Positions 25,391 through 33,613 of a stretch of DNA of 64,000 nucleotides are shown in pieces. The position numbers were made by a program, and so were the translations under genes. The stretch comes from Streptomyces sp. RB17. GTDB lineage: Bacteria; Actinomycetota; Actinomycetes; Streptomycetales; Streptomycetaceae. Below the pieces are notes generated by a model. That model was not told the origin of the DNA and did no database searches. It saw only the letters and a program-made list of their open reading frames with translations. The stretch is taken from contig NZ_WEGL01000004.1 in the NCBI RefSeq assembly GCF_009604455.1, positions 620,001 to 684,000 of the forward strand, read 5' to 3'. Each line of letters begins with the position of its first letter. The stretch's first letter is position 1.

Positions 25391-25804
25391 ATGCGGGAAG
25401 GAACCCGTTCGGTGGCTGAGCTAGTTGAGTTCGATGATCTCGCCCAGGTTGAGTCGCTGCTCAAAGCGTCGATCACCTTCAAGTTTGACGGGTCAGAAGA
25501 AGCGCAGATCTTCGTGATGAGTCCGATCTACGGAGCGGCATTGGGGCGATTGCGAGACGGACTTATCGAGGCTATGCGCTCCAGTAGCGACTCCGGGAAG
25601 GTGGCGCGAATTAGCGCTTGGTATCGGCTCAGGCATCACGTTCATCGGTGGCAGTTTGTGGCACGCGCAGCCCGCATGCATCCAAAGTGGAGTGTCATGA
25701 ACTCGGCCGAACGTCGGGGATGGGTCGAATCAGTGGCCTCGCCATTTACTGTGGATGACGGTGTCTTCGCGGAGATCGAGCAGCTGGCTGTTGTTGACAC
25801 GTAG
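25391..25804 (+). CDS. Hypothetical protein, possible orphan immunity protein
   Basis: A 137-residue frame from ATG 25391, or from GTG 25411 if the first residues are junction sequence. The protein reads VEFDDLAQVESLLKASITFK, then an amphipathic helix GAALGRLRDGLIEAMRSSSD, and continues with aromatic-rich RISAWYRLRHHVHRWQFVAR. Composition is less GC-rich than its neighbours. It abuts the broken recombinase and follows the toxin/immunity pair. Arrays of displaced immunity genes behind RHS toxins are well known, which suggests this role; no family is recognised. Confidence 0.5.
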   Translation: MREGTRSVAELVEFDDLAQVESLLKASITFKFDGSEEAQIFVMSPIYGAALGRLRDGLIEAMRSSSDSGKVARISAWYRLRHHVHRWQFVARAARMHPKWSVMNSAERRGWVESVASPFTVDDGVFAEIEQLAVVDT

Positions 25805-25829
25805 GTAGCCCTCCGGCAGGAGCATAAAA

Positions 25830-26042
25830 ATGAACACCGCACTGGACATCGTGGGAACGCTCGATACCGGTACACGGAGCACTCTCAGAGGGCGACTGGA
25901 GAGCGCGGTCGAAACATTTGGAAAAGTGACTGGGTTCACCGGGAAAAGTGGCGGTGAGCACAGGGAGTTTCGCTTGTGCTGTTTCCGTCATGTCGCAACG
26001 GCGGCCCACTGTGTGGGCCGCCGTTGGTGTGCGCCGGGTTAG
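25830..26042 (+). CDS. Doubtful short frame with good RBS
   Basis: An AGGAG lies 8 bases before ATG 25830, and the first 30 residues (MNTALDIVGTLDTGTRSTLR and on) look protein-like. The frame then runs through the hairpin at 25996-26026 into a random-looking Cys/His/Arg end. Either a truncated gene whose proper end is lost, or chance. Confidence 0.25.
   Translation: MNTALDIVGTLDTGTRSTLRGRLESAVETFGKVTGFTGKSGGEHREFRLCCFRHVATAAHCVGRRWCAPG
25996..26026. terminator. Bidirectional terminator
   Basis: CAACGGCGGCCCAC and its perfect complement with a 3-base loop. It lies 13 bases after the stop of the minus-strand mobilisation operon. Confidence 0.85.
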
Positions 26043-26428
26043 TTCTCTTCGTACAGGGCGCGGTATTCGAGGGTGTCTTCCGCGGTGACGATCTCGGCGA
26101 GGCGTTCGAACTTTGCGTAGTCCTCGTAGGTCATGATGGCGACGGCGTCGTCGACCACCGATCCCTTGGGGAGCTTGGCGAAGTACTTCATGAGCAGGTC
26201 GACGAAGGCGTCCCTCATTTCGTCGAGTTCACGCTGCCATTCGGCTTCGACCTGTATCTGCGCCTTCGCGGCGGCCTTTTCCTCCGGGGTGAAGGTGACC
26301 AGCAGGTCGCGCTCAGCGCGGGTGAACGGGCGTCCGTCGCGGTGGTAGGGGCGCGTCCGGATGTCGGGGTGGCTGAAGTCCAACTTGGTGATGAGGAGGA
26401 CGACTTCGGGGCGGACAGAGGAGGGCAC
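26039..26428 (-). CDS. Conserved small protein of the mobilisation cluster
   Basis: A 129-residue acidic protein from GTG 26428, chosen because AAGGAAA stands about 8 bases upstream. It has a long central helix (FTPEEKAAAKAQIQVEAEWQ and on) with many Glu, and a C-terminal helical part LPKGSVVDDAVAIMTYEDYA. No known motif. It lies downstream of the relaxase gene on the same strand and ends at a strong terminator, so it is probably the last gene of the mobilisation operon. Its role is unknown. Confidence 0.6.
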   Translation of the reverse strand: MPSSVRPEVVLLITKLDFSHPDIRTRPYHRDGRPFTRAERDLLVTFTPEEKAAAKAQIQVEAEWQRELDEMRDAFVDLLMKYFAKLPKGSVVDDAVAIMTYEDYAKFERLAEIVTAEDTLEYRALYEEN

Positions 26429-26645
26429 GGGCGGTTTCCTTGTGTGTGGTGTCGTGAGATCGGTTGGTGCTGGCGAGCGGTTCGGGGGTGTGCGGGCGGG
26501 TGGTGCTCGGGGCATGACGTGCGGTGCCTTCACGTTGGGGTATTTGTCGGGCGCGGGCCGGCGGTGGGCGCGATGCGCGCTCGACTGCGGTGGGGACGGC
26601 GGGGCCAGGGGCGTGGCGTGGGGTTTGTGGACATCAGATGCTCCG

Positions 26646-26678
26646 GACGATCCCCGGTTTCGGTAACCGGGGATCGTC
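26646..26678. terminator. Hairpin downstream of relaxase gene
   Basis: A 14-bp perfect stem (GACGATCCCCGGTT and complement) with a 5-base loop, 28 bases after the relaxase stop. It ends or attenuates the relaxase transcript before the small gene at 26039. Confidence 0.75.
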
Positions 26679-26705
26679 GGCTACCTTCCGCCTGCGCTTG
26701 TCCGG

Positions 26706-28436
26706 TCAGCGCCGGCGGGCTGCGCCGTTCGCTGCCCTGTTCGGGGGTTGTGCGACGGGCGCCGGAGAAGGGACGTGGCGCTTATCTCGGGTGGTTGTGT
26801 CCTGGGGGTTTTCCGGGGCGGCGGGCAGGTGAGCGCTGCGGCGCAGGCGCCATACGAGGACGTCGCTGATGGAGGTGGCGGTGCCGAGTTCGCGACGTCG
26901 TGTGGCTTCGGTGAGCAGGGTGGCCGGGTCGTGGCCGGCGTCCTTCGCATCGGCGAGAGTGGCGGCGAGCGCGGGCCAGCCGGGTTCGGCCAGGATCTGT
27001 TCGGCCAGGTCGGGGACTGCGTGGCGCAGGATGGCCACCTGCCGGTGCCGCAGGGACTGGGGCATGCGGCGGCCTCGCTGGCCAAGGTCGGCCATGGGCT
27101 GCATTGCGGCGGCCTGGTAGGCGGCGCGGAGGTGTTCGGCCGTCTGGCGGGCGGCCTGCGCCTGCTGGGCGTGGTGCCTCTTGGCGTGCCAGGTCGCCGC
27201 CGCGATGGCGAGGAAGAACGCCATGTCGATGAGCATGGCGGTGGTGGCGCCGTCTTCGCCGCGGCCGAGGGCGGGCCCGCTCTGGACGAGGTCGCGGGCG
27301 GCTTGGCGCAGGGCGCGGTCGTGCCCGCGTACGGCCTTGATGTGGGAGCGGGTGGCCCTCTCGAACGCGAAGGCCGCCTCGCGTAGTTCGGTGCGGGTTT
27401 GGGCGGCGGAGGTCTTGGCGAGGGCGTCGAGGATCTCCCCTGCGGCGGCGATCTGGGCTGCTGCTGCGCTGTCGTCGCCGTGGTCGATGATCAGCAGGGC
27501 CTGCCACGTGGCGGCGGTGGCCCGGCGCCGTGCGAACGCGGGACCTGTCACGTCCGGCAGGGTCGGCTCCGGCTGCGAGCCGTCCGCCGAAGCGGCCTCC
27601 GTAGGAAGCGTCCAACGTTCGCGGATGCGGGGCAGGGACAGATCGGGTGCGAGCGTGGAGCCCGCGTAGAACACCGGCTCCTTCTCGCCGTTGCGGTCGT
27701 CGGGCAGGGCGACTTTGTAGCCGAGCAGGTCGCCGGAGGGCGCGATGCGCTTGCGGATCAGCAGACCGGCGGCGGCGAGCTGGTCGAAGAACTCCTCCTC
27801 GCCCGTCGCGCCGGCCACCGCGCGCCGTACGGTCTCCCGCAGCTCCTCGCGCGCGGGGCGGTCCCGTCCCGCACGATCGGCCTTGTGCCGCTCCGCGCTG
27901 GTGGCCCGCTTGGCGGCGGTGCCGTCCCCGGGCGCGACCTGGTGCAGGTCGAGTTCCTTTTCGATCAGGCGGCACTCGGCCTGGGCGCGTTTACCGGAGC
28001 GGTGGTGGTCGGGGCGGCGGCCGTCCTCGCGGACGAGGGTGGCGATGATGTGGATGTGGTCGTCGGCGTGCCGGACGGCGGCCCAGCGGCAGCCGGCGCC
28101 GTCGCCGGGGTCGATGCCGGTGGCGGCGACCGTGCGGCGGGCGATGTCGCCCCACTGCTCGTCGGACAGGACCGGGTCGTCGGGGGCGGCACGCACGGAG
28201 CAGTGCCAGACGTGCTTGGCGGGGCGCTGGTCTGCGTCGAGGAGGGCGAGGGGCTGGTCGAGGAGGTGCTGGAGGTCCTCCTTCGTCGCAGAGGGGTCGC
28301 GGCCGGGGTCGGGGGCCATGCCGTCGAAGGAAGCGACCAGGTGCGGGTCGACGTGCTCCTCGTGGGTGCCCTTGCCGTACAGGTAGTGCAAAAGCCCGAG
28401 GGTGTTGCTGCCCTGCTGGTGGATCCGGGGGATCAA
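26706..28436 (-). CDS. Relaxase (MobA/VirD2-like)
   Basis: A 576-residue relaxase. The N-terminal domain begins MIPRIHQQGSNTLGLLHYLY and carries the metal-binding triad in VRHADDHIHIIATLVRED (His123, His127, His129), the motif III of MobA/VirD2-type enzymes. The N-terminal Tyr pair near 18-20 are candidates for the nicking residue. The C-terminal half is helical and basic, suited to DNA contact. Relaxases nick one strand at oriT and pilot it into a recipient. The start overlaps the MobC-like stop (ATGA, 28433-28436), so the two are coupled. With no TraB/FtsK-type mobiliser beside it, the element is likely mobilisable by a helper. Confidence 0.9.
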   Translation of the reverse strand: MIPRIHQQGSNTLGLLHYLYGKGTHEEHVDPHLVASFDGMAPDPGRDPSATKEDLQHLLDQPLALLDADQRPAKHVWHCSVRAAPDDPVLSDEQWGDIARRTVAATGIDPGDGAGCRWAAVRHADDHIHIIATLVREDGRRPDHHRSGKRAQAECRLIEKELDLHQVAPGDGTAAKRATSAERHKADRAGRDRPAREELRETVRRAVAGATGEEEFFDQLAAAGLLIRKRIAPSGDLLGYKVALPDDRNGEKEPVFYAGSTLAPDLSLPRIRERWTLPTEAASADGSQPEPTLPDVTGPAFARRRATAATWQALLIIDHGDDSAAAAQIAAAGEILDALAKTSAAQTRTELREAAFAFERATRSHIKAVRGHDRALRQAARDLVQSGPALGRGEDGATTAMLIDMAFFLAIAAATWHAKRHHAQQAQAARQTAEHLRAAYQAAAMQPMADLGQRGRRMPQSLRHRQVAILRHAVPDLAEQILAEPGWPALAATLADAKDAGHDPATLLTEATRRRELGTATSISDVLVWRLRRSAHLPAAPENPQDTTTRDKRHVPSPAPVAQPPNRAANGAARRR

Positions 28437-29059
28437 GCCGCCTGGCCCTCCTGCCCGTTGGCGACCCTGTCGGCTGCCCGTTGGACGGCCTGTGCGGCAC
28501 GCTGCAGGTCGGCGAGGGCAGCGGCGAAGTGCGGTGCGTCGACACCAGAGTTGAGTGCCTTGACCGCCTGGTTGACGTTGCTGCCCGCCCAGCCGAGCTG
28601 ACGACGCACACCGAACAGGGCCGTCAGAATGTCCCGCTCGGTGGCGATAGCCGCTGCGGTGCGGGACTGGTCGCGGGCAGCGGCCAGGGCGGAGTGGGCC
28701 AGGAACCCGGCCACGCTCATGCCGACGTGGTCGGCACCGGACTGGATGACGGCGAGTTCTAGCTCGTTGAGGCGGACGCTGTGAGCGGGGCGCTGCTTCT
28801 TGTCACGCGGACGCGACTTCCCCTTCCTGGCCTTGCCCTTGCGGCTGGCCTTGCCTGGCTGCGGTCCGCCCTCGGTCGCAGCCTTCCCGTCCGGTGCCCC
28901 CTGGTGCCGGAGGGGTCCCGCCACCCTTGGGGCGGGGACGGGTTCGGGCGCTCCCCCCGCGGGGGAGTGTCCGGACCTCCAACTTGCTCCCGACGGGGCA
29001 GGGGCGGTCGGCAGGGATTCCTCGTGGGGCGTGGGGTCTTCGTGGTACGGGGTGTGCAT
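28433..29059 (-). CDS. MobC-like relaxosome accessory protein
   Basis: A 208-residue protein with a Pro/Gly/Lys-rich N-terminal half (basic run GKASRKGKARKGKSRPRDKK near 68-87) and a C-terminal ribbon-helix-helix-like and helical domain: HSVRLNELELAVIQSGADHV, GMSVAGFLAHSALAAARDQS, then RRQLGWAGSNVNQAVKALNS. This is the MobC/relaxosome pattern. Such proteins bind oriT and help the relaxase nick. The ATGA overlap with the relaxase gene supports the pairing. An oriT would be expected near; none is certain. Confidence 0.8.
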   Translation of the reverse strand: MHTPYHEDPTPHEESLPTAPAPSGASWRSGHSPAGGAPEPVPAPRVAGPLRHQGAPDGKAATEGGPQPGKASRKGKARKGKSRPRDKKQRPAHSVRLNELELAVIQSGADHVGMSVAGFLAHSALAAARDQSRTAAAIATERDILTALFGVRRQLGWAGSNVNQAVKALNSGVDAPHFAAALADLQRAAQAVQRAADRVANGQEGQAA

Positions 29060-29107
29060 GGGGCCCTTCGGGTCGGGGTCTGGTTGGGATTGCTCGTGCT
29101 GTCGGGA

Positions 29108-30475
29108 TCAGCGGAGTGGATCGCAGGCCGTGGCCTTGAGCTGCGCCTTGAACTCGCGGACGACTCGTCCGACGCCGTCGCTGGAGACGGTGTAGCCGAC
29201 CGCGCGCAGGGCGTCCTCGACCCGGTCGCGGCCGACGCTGCCGGTCTCCTCGTAGATGCGGCGAGCGTGCTTGAGGATGACCTCGTCGGAGGCACGGGCT
29301 TTGCCGTCGTCGCGCTTCTTCCGGGCAGCCGGTTTCCGCTCGCGCCTGCCCGACACGCTGCCCGAGCTGTTGGCCGTGAGCGCCGGGCTGTCCTCAGCTT
29401 CTGCCCGTGCGGGCAGCCCGGGCCCCGGGTGGGCGGGCTGCGGGCGGGCAGCCGGAGGCACCTCGTCGTCGCCCGGGTCTGATGGGTGTGGGCGGGCAGC
29501 GTCCTCTGCCCGTGGAAGTGGTGCCGGGCGGGTGGCGCGCGGGCGGCTGCGCCTGGATTCCCGGGCGGGGTTGGAGGCCGGGACTTCCCAGCGCGGCGGC
29601 AGTGTGAGGGAGGCGAGGCTGAGGGCCTGCTTGCGGGTGGCGAGCTTGCGCAGCAGCAGCTCGTCCTGGAGCGGATCCCCGTCGACGCCGGCCCGCTCCA
29701 GAGCCTTGTGCAGGCGCTCGGTCAGGCGTCGCTGCCGCCGCCTGCCGCGCTTCTGGTCGGCCATCGACTCGGCGCGCAGGATCAGGGCGACGGCTTCGCT
29801 CAGCGCGCGCTCGCGGATGAGGCGGGCGGCATCGGCGTCCTGGTCGGCGATGCCGAGCCGGGCCAGGAGGCGTTCGCGGGCCTGGCGGACGAGGACGGCG
29901 GCCAGGCTGCGCGAGGCGGCGTCGGGGGTGCGGTGGCGCAGCTCGATGCCCATGGCTAGGTGCCACAGCATCGCGGCCATGACCGGGCCGACGAAGGCTC
30001 GCACGGTGCCGCCGACCAGCCCGGACTCGGCGTAGGCGGGCAGAACCTGCACCGCGGTGATGACCCACGTGAGGGTGCCGGGCAGACCGGGAGCCTGCTT
30101 CGGGCCGTTGAGGTTCTGCCGGGCCATCAGGGCAGTGGCGAACAGGGCCAGCTCGGCAGCGGCGAACATCGCGACGCGCTCCGCGGTACCGCCCATGTCG
30201 AGGTAGTCGGCGGCGAACCGCCAGCTGGTGTCCGCGCTGTACGCGGTGCAGCCGAGCGCGGCCAACGCCGCGACCGGCACCGCGACAGTCCCACGCCAGC
30301 GGCTGGGGCCGGACGGCCGGCGGCGCCGCCGACGGGCCCGCCATCCGGCGAACAGGGCGAAGAGGCCGAGCAGGGCAACAAGCGCCACGGCCATCGCGGG
30401 GGTGGGAGCCCAGTGCGGCAGGAGCGAGGCAGTGCCGCCTTCGGTGGCCCGGGCTATCGGGGCAGGGGAGGGCAC
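29108..30475 (-). CDS. DUF2637-like membrane protein with basic C-terminal domain
   Basis: A 455-residue protein. Four hydrophobic helices occupy the first 190 residues (AMAVALVALLGLFALFAGW, VAVPVAALAALGCTAYSA, a third near 100-115, and a fourth near 140-180). A long charged cytoplasmic part follows (RERALSEAVALILRAESMAD, QKRGRRRQRRLTERLH), then a Pro-rich linker and a C-terminal helical domain HARRIYEETGSVGRDRVEDA that looks like a winged helix. Actinomycete DUF2637 proteins occur on conjugative and mobilisable elements and have been linked to spread functions. It heads the operon with mobC and the relaxase; upstream lies the repeat cluster at 30526. Confidence 0.75.
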   Translation of the reverse strand: MPSPAPIARATEGGTASLLPHWAPTPAMAVALVALLGLFALFAGWRARRRRRRPSGPSRWRGTVAVPVAALAALGCTAYSADTSWRFAADYLDMGGTAERVAMFAAAELALFATALMARQNLNGPKQAPGLPGTLTWVITAVQVLPAYAESGLVGGTVRAFVGPVMAAMLWHLAMGIELRHRTPDAASRSLAAVLVRQARERLLARLGIADQDADAARLIRERALSEAVALILRAESMADQKRGRRRQRRLTERLHKALERAGVDGDPLQDELLLRKLATRKQALSLASLTLPPRWEVPASNPARESRRSRPRATRPAPLPRAEDAARPHPSDPGDDEVPPAARPQPAHPGPGLPARAEAEDSPALTANSSGSVSGRRERKPAARKKRDDGKARASDEVILKHARRIYEETGSVGRDRVEDALRAVGYTVSSDGVGRVVREFKAQLKATACDPLR

Positions 30476-30525
30476 GTCAGGTCTCTCCAGGGGGTGGTGC
30501 GGTGGGGCTTGTGGGGTGGGGGTGA

Positions 30526-30723
30526 GGGGCGTTCACGCAGGGGGCGTTCACGCGGGCCCCCTTCTAAAGGGGGCCCCGCGCGTGATCGCTTGGGCGCGTG
30601 TACGGCGTGGACGCTCGCGTGATCGCTTGACCTGCGGTTTTGCGGTCAGCGTGGACGCCGTGCGCGGTTCACAGCGAGGTGTTCGCGTGAGGGCCGCGTG
30701 TACGGTCGCGTGATCGCTTCACG
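30526..30723. repeat. Cluster of GCGTGATCG-type repeats (candidate origin or regulatory array)
   Basis: CGCGTGATCGCTT occurs exactly at 30579-30591, 30616-30628 and 30707-30719. GGGGCGTTCACGC, whose reverse complement begins GCGTGAACG, occurs at 30526-30538 and 30541-30553. A partial GCGTGAGGG lies near 30685 and an inverted TTCACGC near 30718. A hairpin (GGGCCCCC with GGGGGCCCC) lies at about 30554-30577. The array sits between the DUF2637 gene and the DnaB-like gene. It could be an iteron origin, an oriT, or repressor sites; its core GATCGCT also occurs in the 20-bp operator at 32321. Confidence 0.6.
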
Positions 30724-30738
30724 CGGGCCGGCGAGGGG

Positions 30739-32271
30739 TCAGCCGACGGCGGTGAGGTGGCGTGCGGAGGCGTAGTAGCGGGTCTGCTGCCCGCCTCCGG
30801 CTCCCCCGGCGATGCCGTCGGCCTTGGTGGCCAGGCCGCTGTCGACGAGGCGGGCCAGGTGGCGGCGGGCCTTCTCCACGTCGGCGCGTTCGGGCTCGCC
30901 GCCGACCAGGACGGCCGCCAGGTCGCGTGCGGTCAGCCCGCCTGGGGCGTTGCGCAGCAGGACGGCGGGGTCCTTGCTGGGGTCGACCGTGGTGGTGCCG
31001 CGCACGTGGTCGTGGGTGACATCCAGCGGGCCGATCTCCCCGGTGGGCGTCTTGAGATGGTGCAGGGTCACGGCTGGGTCGCCTGCCCGGCCGCTGATGA
31101 ACAGGACGCTGCCCGCCCCGGCGGTGATCCAGGCGGATCCGTAGACCTGGTCCAGGCTGGGGCGCTGGCCACGCGGTGCGTCGGCGGTGGCCTTGCGCTG
31201 GTGGTGCAGCTCCATGATCTCCACGCCGCCTCGCAGGGCGCGCATGCGGGCATTGTGGAAGGCGACCGCGAGGCCGTCGTCGACCATCGTGCTCACCGCG
31301 TCCTTGAGGCTGTCGATCACGATGGTGTCCGCCCGGTGGGCCGCGGCAAGATCGGCAAGAAGGTCGGGCTCCTTGTCGAGGGTGGCGGGCAGCGGGCCCT
31401 CCCAGACCACGAGACGCTCACGCAGGATCTTCTCGTCGGTATCGAAGACGCGCCGGTCCATGGCCCTGGCGATCTGCCGGGGCCGGTCCATGGCCAGGTA
31501 GAGCACCCGCCTGCTGGGGGCGACAGGCATCTCCAGGACCGTCTCCTGCAGCCCCAGGCGGGCGAAGACCACCTGGTGGGCCAGGGTGGTCTTGCCGACG
31601 CCCGGTGCGCCGACGATCATCAGGCTCTCGCCCGGTGCCCAGACGGTCTTCTCGCGGGTGCCCCACAACGGCTGGGCGTCCGCGCCGGTCTCCTTGACGA
31701 AGGACCACCCGTCCTTGGCGAAGCGGTTCAGACGTCCTTGGCCCGAGGCGAGTGCCCGCTCGCGCTCGGCCCGCATCTCCGCTTCGACTTCGCTGCGTAT
31801 CGCCTCAGGGTCGGCGCCCGGCTCCTGGGCGCGCTGGACCGTGCGGACGGCGGAGGCGAGAAGACGGCGCAGGTCGGCCTTCGCGCGGATGATCTCCGCG
31901 TGGTGCTCCGCGCTGGCGGCGTCGTAGAGCGCACTGGCGAGCCGGTGCAGATACGAGGCGCCGCCGACACGCTTCAGGTCCCCCTGCTGCTGGAGCAGCT
32001 CCGTCAGGACGATCGGGTCGGTGGGTTTGTCCTCGCGGTGCTGGGCGAGCATCGCGCGCCAGATGGTCTCGTGGGCGGGCCGGTAGAAGGCGTTGTCGCC
32101 CAGGATGGGCCGCACGGTGTCGATGACGTGGCTGTGGTGCATGCAGGCGCCGAGCACCGCGCTCTCGGCGTCCAGATTGAAGGGAGCCTGCCCAGGCTCG
32201 TCCGGAGATGACGCGTAGCCGTACTCGAAGCGGGATGGCGTATTCGGTTGGGCGTCGGTCATACTAGGCAT
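30739..32271 (-). CDS. DnaB-like helicase/RecA-fold ATPase of the element
   Basis: A 510-residue protein. Residues about 30-135 match the DnaB N-terminal domain (FNLDAESAVLGACMHHSHVI, then PILGDNAFYRPAHETIWRAM). A RecA/KaiC-fold ATPase follows, with Walker A GAPGVGKTTL at 221-230, Walker B TIVIDSLKDAV near 315, and a winged-helix-like C-terminus (PGGLTARDLAAVLVGGEPER). It probably loads or acts as helicase for replication of the excised element. Start is ATG 32271, close to GAGGAG; ATG 32262 has a wider spacing. It is divergent from the XRE repressor, and one operator copy stands 50 bases upstream. Confidence 0.8.
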   Translation of the reverse strand: MPSMTDAQPNTPSRFEYGYASSPDEPGQAPFNLDAESAVLGACMHHSHVIDTVRPILGDNAFYRPAHETIWRAMLAQHREDKPTDPIVLTELLQQQGDLKRVGGASYLHRLASALYDAASAEHHAEIIRAKADLRRLLASAVRTVQRAQEPGADPEAIRSEVEAEMRAERERALASGQGRLNRFAKDGWSFVKETGADAQPLWGTREKTVWAPGESLMIVGAPGVGKTTLAHQVVFARLGLQETVLEMPVAPSRRVLYLAMDRPRQIARAMDRRVFDTDEKILRERLVVWEGPLPATLDKEPDLLADLAAAHRADTIVIDSLKDAVSTMVDDGLAVAFHNARMRALRGGVEIMELHHQRKATADAPRGQRPSLDQVYGSAWITAGAGSVLFISGRAGDPAVTLHHLKTPTGEIGPLDVTHDHVRGTTTVDPSKDPAVLLRNAPGGLTARDLAAVLVGGEPERADVEKARRHLARLVDSGLATKADGIAGGAGGGQQTRYYASARHLTAVG

Positions 32272-32320
32272 CAGCTCCTCTGCTCGCGGGCCATACGGGA
32301 CGGCAATCCCGGCCTCGCGG

Positions 32321-32340
32321 GTCGATCGCTAGGGATGGCG
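32321..32340 (+). promoter_or_regulatory. Operator copy 1
   Basis: GTCGATCGCTAGGGATGGCG, repeated exactly in inverted orientation at 33135-33154. It lies between the divergent DnaB-like and XRE regulator genes, 50 bases from the former. The second copy precedes xis/int. The likely ligand is the XRE protein encoded between them. Confidence 0.7.
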
Positions 32341-32563
32341 GTTGAGAGGTTTGCGCTTGGCCCCCGGTGACAGCCGGGGGCTTTTTGCGTGCGGTGCTAC
32401 GTGGGGTGGGTCGCGGCGATTCCTCGGGCTGGTCAGGGTGGGGCTATCAGTATGTCACACGAATTGCCGATCGCAGAAGTGTTCTGCATCTCGCAGAAGG
32501 CGTGCTATGGTTTAGGGGTCGCTGCAAATGGCAGTGGACTGCTACGAACGGAAGGAGGTGGCC

Positions 32564-33079
32564 GTGGTAGACGACGAGTCCCCGCAGGGCGTGCTGCTCA
32601 GCGGCGAGGCGAACGTCGCGGTGCGCATCAAGCTGGAACGCGAGGCGCGCGGGTGGAGCACCAATGCTCTGTCCGACCGCCTGAACGAGGCCGGCTTCGA
32701 GATGAACCCGTCCGCGGTCTGGCGCATCGAGAACGGCAAACGCCGCATCAACCTCGACGAGGCCATCGGCTTCGCCGAGGTCTTCGGCCTCGACCTGCGC
32801 AACCTCGTCGGGCCCCCGCAGCTTGCCGCCCAGGCCCGCGCCATGGAGCTCATCGACGCGGTCGTGGACGCGTTCCGCGAGACCCAGCGCGCCAACGCCG
32901 CCTACACCAAGGCGCGCGACGACCTTGATGCGTACCTCGTCGAGCACCCCGACCTCCGCGAGGAGGCTGACGTGATGGTCTCCAACGCCATCGCCGAGGC
33001 GTCCACCAAGCACCTGCTGGAGACGTACGGCCCGCCACCTGGCAAGGGCCGCGACGCCGACCCCACCAACGAGACGTAG
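32564..33079 (+). CDS. XRE-family regulator of the element
   Basis: A 171-residue DNA-binding protein. The N-terminal helix-turn-helix is VAVRIKLEREARGWSTNALS then RLNEAGFEMNPSAVWRIENG (about residues 15-65); a long helical C-terminal part follows. GTG 32564 is preferred because GGAGG lies 5 bases before it; GTG-like starts upstream (32528) lack one. It is divergent from the DnaB-like gene and followed by xis and int. Exact 20-bp inverted sites on both sides point to autoregulation and control of both replication and excision, as for repressors of integrative elements. Confidence 0.85.
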   Translation: MVDDESPQGVLLSGEANVAVRIKLEREARGWSTNALSDRLNEAGFEMNPSAVWRIENGKRRINLDEAIGFAEVFGLDLRNLVGPPQLAAQARAMELIDAVVDAFRETQRANAAYTKARDDLDAYLVEHPDLREEADVMVSNAIAEASTKHLLETYGPPPGKGRDADPTNET

Positions 33080-33134
33080 CTCGACCCCCGCTCCCGTCCT
33101 GGGGCCGCAAACCCCCAGCACGGGACACCCCTCA

Positions 33135-33154
33135 CGCCATCCCTAGCGATCGAC
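33135..33154 (-). promoter_or_regulatory. Operator copy 2, upstream of xis-int
   Basis: Exact reverse complement of 32321-32340, 50 bases before the excisionase start. It would let the XRE regulator control excision. Confidence 0.7.
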
Positions 33155-33204
33155 CGGCAGGCCGGTGTTGCCGCACCCACGCCCGCCAGAAGAGGACTCA
33201 CCCC

Positions 33205-33582
33205 TTGAACCGACCAGCAATACCCCCTGCCTCCACGCCGACTGCGCACCCCGACGCCGTTCTGCCGCGCCTCTACCTCCCCGAGGAAGTCGCCGCCGTC
33301 CTCGGCTGCTCCGCCTGGTGGGTCAAGGACCGCGCCCGCCGGCGGCTCATCCCGTTCACCCGCGTCGGCCGCGCCTACCGCTTCTCGTCCGATCACCTCG
33401 CCGAGATCGTGCGCATGCACGAAGAGCGCCCGACCCGAAGCCCGCAGCGTCCCGGTGGCATTGCTGTGCCGACGCGGCAGCCTGCTGTGCGAGAGCGTAC
33501 CGAGGCAGCCGTGCCCATGGTCCGTCTCAAGGCCCGGCCGCCTCGCCGCATGACCAAGTCCCAGTTCGGAGCCGCCGCTTAA
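33205..33582 (+). CDS. Excisionase-like MerR/HTH_17 protein
   Basis: A 125-residue protein with a winged-helix excisionase domain: LPRLYLPEEVAAVLGCSAWW, VKDRARRRLIPFTRVGRAYR, then FSSDHLAEIVRMHEE (about residues 20-75). The tail is basic and Pro-rich. Small proteins of this type beside an integrase act as recombination directionality factors. Start is TTG 33205 with AGAGGA upstream. The integrase begins 31 bases after its stop, with GGAGGG, so the two are co-transcribed. Confidence 0.8.
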   Translation: MNRPAIPPASTPTAHPDAVLPRLYLPEEVAAVLGCSAWWVKDRARRRLIPFTRVGRAYRFSSDHLAEIVRMHEERPTRSPQRPGGIAVPTRQPAVRERTEAAVPMVRLKARPPRRMTKSQFGAAA

Positions 33583-33613
33583 CGCACCCCACACGACAGA
33601 AGGGAGGGAACCC

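Noticed and set aside
30757..32211. A 484-residue plus-strand frame opposite the DnaB-like gene
   Set aside because: Shadow frame; the minus strand has clear helicase motifs.
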